Shown here one piece after another: positions 59,437 to 64,000 of a stretch of 64,000 nucleotides of DNA. Both the position numbers and the translations under genes were made by a program. The notes beneath the pieces are model-generated. The model saw only the letters and a program-made list of their open reading frames with translations. It made no database searches and was not told the DNA's origin. How positions within the stretch are numbered: position 1 is the stretch's first letter; the number at the start of each line of letters is the position of its first letter. Source of the stretch: Streptomyces sp. CB01373 (GTDB lineage: Bacteria; Actinomycetota; Actinomycetes; Streptomycetales; Streptomycetaceae); contig NZ_NNBK01000001.1 of assembly GCF_002803075.1 (NCBI RefSeq), positions 310,001 to 374,000 on the forward strand, in the 5' to 3' direction.

Positions 59437-59742
59437 ATGCCCGTCGCACCGCTGTCGCACAAGGAGGTCGAGGACCGGTTGGCCGAGCTGCCCGGCTGGT
59501 CCGTCGAGGGGGACCGCCTCACCCGTTCCTTCCGGCTCGGCTCGCACTTCGCGGCGGTGGCGATGGTCGTGCACATCACCCAGGTGCAGGAGGAGCTCAA
59601 CCACCACTCCGACCTCACCCTGGGCTACAACACGGTCTCGCTCGCCGTGCACACCCACAGCGCGGGCGGCGCCGTCACCGAGAAGGACTTCGAACTCGCC
59701 CGCCGGGTTCAGGACCTGGCGGCGGGACACGGCGCGAGCTGA
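59437..59742 (+). CDS. 4a-hydroxytetrahydrobiopterin (pterin-4a-carbinolamine) dehydratase
   Basis: This 101-residue enzyme dehydrates 4a-hydroxytetrahydropterin, formed by aromatic amino acid hydroxylases, so that the cofactor can be recycled. Active-site motif NHHSDLTLGYNTVSLAVHTH carries His56, His57 and His74. ELPGWSVEGDRLTRSF is the typical N-terminal half. AGGAAGGGAG precedes the ATG. No phenylalanine hydroxylase gene is nearby. A methyltransferase gene follows by 29 nt. Confidence 0.92.
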   Translation: MPVAPLSHKEVEDRLAELPGWSVEGDRLTRSFRLGSHFAAVAMVVHITQVQEELNHHSDLTLGYNTVSLAVHTHSAGGAVTEKDFELARRVQDLAAGHGAS

Positions 59743-59771
59743 GCCGCGCCCGGACGGGGAGGGGGATCCGC

Positions 59772-60515
59772 GTGCTGGACTACGACGAGGAAGCCGAGCG
59801 CTACGACGCCTCGCGCGGCGGCGAGCCGAGAGCGGAGGCCGCGGCGGAGGCGGTCCTCGGGCTCATACCGGAACGGACGCGCGAACTGCTCGACGTGGGC
59901 TGCGGCACCGGCATCGTGACCCGCCGCCTCGCCACCGCCCGCCCCGGCCTGCGGGTGACCGGCGTCGACCGGGCGCCCACGATGGCCCGGCACGCCGGAG
60001 CACGGCTGCCCGGCGCCGTCGTGCTCGCCGACAGCCGCAGCCTGCCCTTCCCGGACGGGCGGTTCGACGCCGTCACGAGTGTGTGGCTGCTGCACCTGGC
60101 GCCCGGCCCCGGGGAGGCGCGGGCGATGGTCGCCGAGTGCGCCCGGGTGCTCCGGCCCGGCGGGGTGTACGTCACCACGGTCGACAAGGCCGCCGCGCAC
60201 AACGTCGGCAGCGACATCGACGCCGTCCTCGCCTCCCGGCCCCGCAGCCCGGCCCGCGACGACGCCGGCCTGGTCACCGAATACGCCGCCGCGCACGGTC
60301 TTGTCCCGGCCGGGCAGGCCCTCTTCCCGGGCCGCGACCAGGGCCGCAGCCCCCGCCGCACCATCGCGGACCTGCGCCGCGGCTGGTTCGTCACGCTGCC
60401 GCCGGGCGCCCCCCTCGCCGAGGTCTTCGCCGAGCGGCTGGCGGCCCTGCCCGACCAGGACCGCCGCCGCCCGGACCCGGTCTTCACCCTGAGGGCGTTC
60501 CGCAAGGGGGACTGA
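59772..60515 (+). CDS. Class I SAM-dependent methyltransferase
   Basis: This 247-residue protein has motif I LLDVGCGTGIVTRRLATARP near residue 40, VTGVDRAPTMARHA, LADSRSLPFPDGRFDAVTSVW and VLRPGGVYVTTVDK, a UbiE-like pattern. GTG at 59772 has GGAGGGGG 6-8 nt upstream. It is probably cotranscribed with the pterin dehydratase. The substrate is unknown. Confidence 0.9.
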   Translation: MLDYDEEAERYDASRGGEPRAEAAAEAVLGLIPERTRELLDVGCGTGIVTRRLATARPGLRVTGVDRAPTMARHAGARLPGAVVLADSRSLPFPDGRFDAVTSVWLLHLAPGPGEARAMVAECARVLRPGGVYVTTVDKAAAHNVGSDIDAVLASRPRSPARDDAGLVTEYAAAHGLVPAGQALFPGRDQGRSPRRTIADLRRGWFVTLPPGAPLAEVFAERLAALPDQDRRRPDPVFTLRAFRKGD

Positions 60516-60521
60516 GCCAAA

Positions 60522-60553
60522 AGGGGCGCGTGCCGCGTCCGGCACGCGCCCCT
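60522..60553. terminator. Bidirectional 14-bp hairpin terminator
   Basis: AGGGGCGCGTGCCG-CGTC-CGGCACGCGCCCCT is a perfect stem-tetraloop between the convergent methyltransferase and GH74 genes. It is flanked by AAA on one side and a C-run on the other. Confidence 0.85.
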
Positions 60554-60561
60554 CCCCCCCG

Positions 60562-63243
60562 TCAGGAGACCTTGCAGCTCTGGCCGCCGACCGTGAAGGC
60601 GGCCGGTCTGCCGTTGGTCCCCGTCCAGCTCCCCGTGAAGCCGAAGCCCACCGAGGAACCGGCCGCCACGGTGCCGTTCCAGCTCACGTTCCGCGCGGTC
60701 ACCGAGGCGCCCGACTGGGAGTAGTCGGCGTTCCACAGCTGGGTGACCTTCTGCCCGTTCGGGAACGACCAGGTGAGCGACCAGCCGTTCCAGGCCGTGG
60801 AGCCGGTGTTGGTGAGCTGCACGTCGGCCTGGAAGCCGTCGGTCCACTGATTGGTGACCTGGTACGTCACCGCGCAGGCACCGGCCGGCGGCGGTGTCGT
60901 GCCACCGCCCGGGTCACCTCCGCCCGTGTCCCCGCCGCCGGTGCCGGAGGTGTCGCCGTAGATCACGCCGCGGCCGTTGGTCGAGACGTACACGCGGCCG
61001 TAGACCCGCGGGTCGCCCGTGATCGCCGCGCCGGTCCAGCCCCACTGGTGGGCGTCGTCGTTGATCCGGGTCCAGCTCGCGCCCTTGTCGGTGGAGCGGA
61101 AGATGCCCCGCACCCCGCCGATCTTCGCGCTCGTGTACAGCGTCTGGTACGACGCGCCGCTCGCCGCCTTGCCGAAGCCGATGGTGTCGGCCTGCTCGAC
61201 GCCCGCCAGCTTGGTGAAGGACGCGCCCCCGTTGACCGAGTGCCACAGCCCGTACGCGCCGTCGCTCGCACCGCCCGCCAGCCAGACGTCGCCCTTCGTG
61301 CCCGGCAGGGCCTTGAAGCGCACGCTGTCACCGCTGGGCAGACCGGTGGCCGACGAGGCGGTGAAGGTGGCGCCGCCGTCCGAACTCACATAGAACTTGC
61401 CGGACTTGAAGCCGTAGAAGGTCTTCGCGTCGACCCGGTCCGATTCCACGACGGCGCCCGCCGGGATCCCGGCCGACGCCGACCACGAGGACCCGAAGCC
61501 TGTCGAGTACCGCACGCCCGTCCCCGCCGGGCTCCACACGAACCGGCTGCCGTCCGCGGCGGCCGCGACCGTCCCGCCGCCGCTCACGCCCGACGGGTCC
61601 GTGCCGGCGAACCAGTTGGCGCCGTTGTCGGTCGAGAAGGCGATGTGCGCGCCCGAGTCCGTGTCGCCGACCCGCACCACCGTGTTCGGGTTGGTCTCGG
61701 CGAAGTCCAGACTGGTGCTCGTGGTGAAGGCGGGAGAGGTGAAGATCATCGACGGGACCTTCGTCAGATCCGTGTGCCGGAAGCCGCCGAGGTCGCCCAG
61801 CGCGCTGAGCAGCGGTGCTCCGGAGGGCGGGGAGGCCAGGTCGTTCACCGCCGTCTCCTCGAGGCCCTGCACCATCGGGCGCACCGCGAACTGACCGCCG
61901 CTGTCCCACTTGGTGAGGTTCTCGGTGCCGTAGATCGTCGCGCCCGTGCCGTACATCATCCGGTTGGAGTCGAACGGGTCGATCTCCAGCGCCTCCGTCA
62001 TCCACCCGAGTTTCGGGGCCTGTTCGGGCGGTGAGGGGTTGGTGCCGAAGGTCAGCCAGGGCGTGGACGACACGTCCATCGTGTAGCGGTTGGAGCGGTT
62101 CGGGTACGACGTGTAGTCCCAGGCCTGCGTCCAGGTCGCGCCGCTGTTGGTGGAGCGGAAGATCTGCGTGTCCGGCCACCAGGAGCTGTAGGCCGTCGCC
62201 ATCACCGTGCCCGGGTGCTGCCGGTCGAGTGTCAGACCGCTGAAGCCGTAGTAGGTGTCGGCCACGGCGACCGGGCTGATGTTCGTCCAGGTGCCGGTCG
62301 CGGTCGCGTACCGCCACAACTGGCCCTTGCCGCCGTCGTACGGGCCGCCCGTGTCGCTGTAGGCGAGGTACAGGTAGCCGTTCTTCGCGTCCAGGACGCC
62401 CTTGTGGGCCAGGTATCCGGTCGGCTGCCCCGGCAGCCGCTGCCAGGTCGCGCCCGCGTCCGTGGAGCGGTACACCGCGTTGTCCTTGTCGGCGACCCCG
62501 GCGTAGACGGTCTTCGTCGCGTTGCCGGAGGTGCCGGTGGACTCGTCGAAGGTGACCCAGACGACGCCCTGGTTGTCACTGGCGTAGCCGGACGTGTCAC
62601 TCGGGTCCTGCGCGTAGTTGCCCGGGTTGGTGAAGCTCGTGACCCGCGACCAGGTCGCCCCCGAGTCCGTCGACCGCCACAGCCCCTTGCCGCTCGGCGC
62701 GCCCAGGTACAGCACGCTGTTCTTGTTCGGGTCGATCGCCAGCCGCTCGCCCATCCCGCGGCCGGGCATGTTGCCGCCGAGCTTGAACGGCAGGTCGGCC
62801 TTCTTCCAGCTCGCGCCCCGGTCGGTGGAGCGCAGCACGGCGCCGTTGCCCGGGTCCCAGCTGTTGGTGTACGTGCCGACGGCCGCGTACACCCGGTCGG
62901 GGGCGGCGGAGTCGGAGGCGAGGGAGACGACGCCGGTGTGCCCCCAGTCGTCCCAGCCGACCGAGTCGAGCAGCGGGGTCCAGGTCTTCGTCGACTGCTG
63001 CCAGCGGTAGGCGCCGCCGATGTCGGTGCGGGCGTAGGCCAGGTTCTTCTCGCTGCGGTTGAAGACGATGCCGGGGACGAAGCCGCCCCCGTCGATACGG
63101 GCGTTCTTCCAGGTGTACGTGTCTGCCGCGAGCGTGGCCGGTGCGGCGGGCCGGGCCACCGCGGACGGGGCGCCGGCGAGCAGTCCGGCGGCGAGGGCGA
63201 ACACGGCCGTGAGCACACGGCCGGTGCGGGGAGTTCTTCGCAC
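60562..63243 (-). CDS. Secreted GH74 xyloglucanase/cellulase with CBM2
   Basis: This 893-residue extracellular enzyme has a signal peptide at residues about 1-31 (VLTAVFALAAGLLAGAPSAV). Two seven-bladed beta-propellers of family GH74 (about 40-775) show repeated Asp-box-like motifs (STDRGASWKKADL, STDSGATWSRV, STNSGATWTQAW, STDKGASWTRI). GGGFVPGIVFNRSEKNLAYARTDIGGAYRW is split over the conserved N-terminal start with the catalytic Asp in TDIGG. A Gly/Pro/Thr linker (about 775-795) leads to a family 2 cellulose-binding module (CAVTYQVTNQWTDGFQADVQ to GQSCKVS). It cuts beta-1,4-glucan backbones of xyloglucan. GAGGAG precedes the GTG. Confidence 0.93.
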   Translation of the reverse strand: MRRTPRTGRVLTAVFALAAGLLAGAPSAVARPAAPATLAADTYTWKNARIDGGGFVPGIVFNRSEKNLAYARTDIGGAYRWQQSTKTWTPLLDSVGWDDWGHTGVVSLASDSAAPDRVYAAVGTYTNSWDPGNGAVLRSTDRGASWKKADLPFKLGGNMPGRGMGERLAIDPNKNSVLYLGAPSGKGLWRSTDSGATWSRVTSFTNPGNYAQDPSDTSGYASDNQGVVWVTFDESTGTSGNATKTVYAGVADKDNAVYRSTDAGATWQRLPGQPTGYLAHKGVLDAKNGYLYLAYSDTGGPYDGGKGQLWRYATATGTWTNISPVAVADTYYGFSGLTLDRQHPGTVMATAYSSWWPDTQIFRSTNSGATWTQAWDYTSYPNRSNRYTMDVSSTPWLTFGTNPSPPEQAPKLGWMTEALEIDPFDSNRMMYGTGATIYGTENLTKWDSGGQFAVRPMVQGLEETAVNDLASPPSGAPLLSALGDLGGFRHTDLTKVPSMIFTSPAFTTSTSLDFAETNPNTVVRVGDTDSGAHIAFSTDNGANWFAGTDPSGVSGGGTVAAAADGSRFVWSPAGTGVRYSTGFGSSWSASAGIPAGAVVESDRVDAKTFYGFKSGKFYVSSDGGATFTASSATGLPSGDSVRFKALPGTKGDVWLAGGASDGAYGLWHSVNGGASFTKLAGVEQADTIGFGKAASGASYQTLYTSAKIGGVRGIFRSTDKGASWTRINDDAHQWGWTGAAITGDPRVYGRVYVSTNGRGVIYGDTSGTGGGDTGGGDPGGGTTPPPAGACAVTYQVTNQWTDGFQADVQLTNTGSTAWNGWSLTWSFPNGQKVTQLWNADYSQSGASVTARNVSWNGTVAAGSSVGFGFTGSWTGTNGRPAAFTVGGQSCKVS

Positions 63244-63261
63244 GGTGGGGCTCCTCTCGAC

Positions 63262-63322
63262 GGAGGGCGGAGGGCGGGAAGCCGGAGGGGGAGGGGAAGG
63301 GGGGAGAAAAAAGGGGGGAGGA
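63262..63322 (+). other. 61-nt G-rich purine tract in the leader of the GH74 gene
   Basis: The plus strand here is almost pure purine with at least seven runs of three or more G, including GGGGGAGGGGAAGGGGGG and a later G6. The GH74 mRNA would carry the matching pyrimidine tract. The sequence could form a G-quadruplex or triplex on the template strand. Confidence 0.6.
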
Positions 63323-63328
63323 TGTGAC

Positions 63329-63366
63329 GACCGGGCGGCTCCCCCCCGTGAGGGAGCCGCCCGGTC
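63329..63366 (-). terminator. 15-bp hairpin terminator of the GH48 gene
   Basis: GACCGGGCGGCTCCC pairs perfectly with GGGAGCCGCCCGGTC (8-nt loop), 53 nt past the GH48 stop. On the minus strand a T6 run occurs about 16 nt after the stem. Confidence 0.8.
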
Positions 63367-63419
63367 GGGGTCCCGCCGGCGAATGACGGGCCCCGGTACA
63401 CGGAGCGTTCAGCGGGGAC

Positions 63420-64000
63420 TTATTCGAGGAGCTCCGCGTACGAACCCATGGCGAGCGCGATGTCCGCCTGCGCCCAGAACCGGTGGTAGGTGAAGACCGG
63501 GGCAGCGCCGCCCTTGAGGTAGGACTCGATCTTCGACCAGGCCGGGTCGTTCTTGTAGAAGGAACGGAGGGAGCTGAACGTCGACGAGGAGTCGATCTTG
63601 TCGCCGTTCGGCATCGTGCCGGTCCAGCCGCTGGGGACGTAGACCTTGTCGCCGAAGCGGCTGTAGTCGGTGCGGGTCTCCGGGACGGCGATGCCCAGGC
63701 TGTCCTGGTTGTTGTTCCACATGCCGTCCAGCAGCGCCTTCGCCGTCGACTTCGCGTTCGCGTCACCGGACCTGGCGGCGTAGTACGTCAGGGTCTTGGC
63801 GTACGAGGCCGCCACACCGACGTCGTTGGTGTAGTCGGCGACGGTGACGTGCAGCGAGTTGTTCGCGCCGGGCGAGGAGGCGTTCCAGGTGTCCGGCTGC
63901 CCCGACCACTTGAGAGTGGAGGGGATCTGGAAGGTGCCGTTCGGGTTGACCGTGGTCTTGGACAGCGCCCACTTGACCCACTTGTCGAGCACCGTCTTGG
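63420..64000 (-). CDS. GH48 family cellulase, C-terminal part (cut by window edge)
   Basis: About 193 C-terminal residues of a family 48 reducing-end cellobiohydrolase are present. Diagnostic segments are KWVKWALSKTTVNPNGTFQI, NNSLHVTVADYTNDVGVAAS, YSRFGDKVYVPSGWTGTMPN, GDKIDSSSTFSSLRSFYKND and FTYHRFWAQADIALAMGSYA, the usual end of the catalytic (alpha/alpha)6 barrel. A binding module, if present, must be N-terminal, because the chain ends with the catalytic domain. It is followed by the secreted GH74 gene on the same strand; the two enzymes would act together on plant cell walls. Confidence 0.93.
   Translation of the reverse strand, partial: KTVLDKWVKWALSKTTVNPNGTFQIPSTLKWSGQPDTWNASSPGANNSLHVTVADYTNDVGVAASYAKTLTYYAARSGDANAKSTAKALLDGMWNNNQDSLGIAVPETRTDYSRFGDKVYVPSGWTGTMPNGDKIDSSSTFSSLRSFYKNDPAWSKIESYLKGGAAPVFTYHRFWAQADIALAMGSYAELLE

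Noticed and set aside
63244..63419. CebR cellulose-regulator operator upstream of the GH74 gene
   Set aside because: I looked for the TGGGAGCGCTCCCA-type palindrome expected before streptomycete cellulase genes and did not find it in this gap.

Overview
This is chromosomal DNA from a Streptomyces or very close relative. Base composition is very GC-rich with strongly G/C-biased third codon positions, GTG starts and tight ATGA/GTGA stop-start overlaps are common, and several promoters sit 6-7 nt before the start codon (leaderless mRNAs). A Streptomyces-type gas vesicle cluster, a SpoIIE/PAS/GAF phosphatase, an XRE-DUF5753 regulator and secreted cellulases agree with this. From memory, gene order resembles the S. 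coelicolor region from ccr through gvp and sigK to the GH74/GH48 cellulases. No tRNA, rRNA, CRISPR array, prophage or intact insertion sequence was seen.

Layout. 0-4 kb: start of ccr (crotonyl-CoA carboxylase/reductase, ethylmalonyl-CoA pathway) with a palindrome inside its promoter, a TetR regulator and a double-length 3-hydroxyacyl-CoA dehydrogenase. 4-10 kb: an SDR and an alpha/beta hydrolase that both lack a key catalytic residue, a HEAT-repeat protein with a TTA codon, a frameshifted RidA gene, a secreted tripeptidyl aminopeptidase-like protein and a radical SAM protein behind a LexA box. 10-21 kb: an MFS exporter fused to beta-sandwich repeats, a TTA-containing SpoIIE phosphatase, a methyltransferase and a TagF-like/GT4 glycopolymer pair. 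21-26 kb: a four-gene peptidase operon (M55, M20, S9, S66) suited to D-amino-acid peptides. 26-28 kb: small enzymes and a holin-like membrane protein whose 3' end starts an array of long repeats.

29-38 kb: an FAD oxidoreductase and a transketolase run into gvpO-A-F-G-Y-Z-J-L-S-K. GvpY ends in a Lys-rich tail and GvpZ in a Glu-rich tail. 38-47 kb: methyltransferase, PAP2/diacylglycerol kinase, histidine phosphatase, ABC-F protein, a Vms1/baeRF-type stress protein, a DJ-1/PfpI protein, a minisatellite, a DUF2795 protein and a SigB-family sigma factor (probably sigK). The baeRF and DUF2795 genes each have a GTGT-N15-GGGTAC promoter of the SigB type. 47-55 kb: envelope and lipid-looking genes (two MBL hydrolases, DedA, a holin-phosphodiesterase fusion), a lysine-free aminotransferase-like protein, and OsmC. 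55-64 kb: a stand-alone DnaK with a MITE-like element inserted at its stop codon, two XRE regulators, pterin dehydratase, a methyltransferase, and secreted GH74 and GH48 cellulases.

Most genes are recognisable household or accessory streptomycete functions. The least explained items are the charged GvpY/GvpZ pair, the lysine-free aminotransferase-like protein, the MITE at the dnaK stop codon, the pair of catalytically degenerate enzymes at 4.3-5.8 kb, and the two non-coding repeat arrays.
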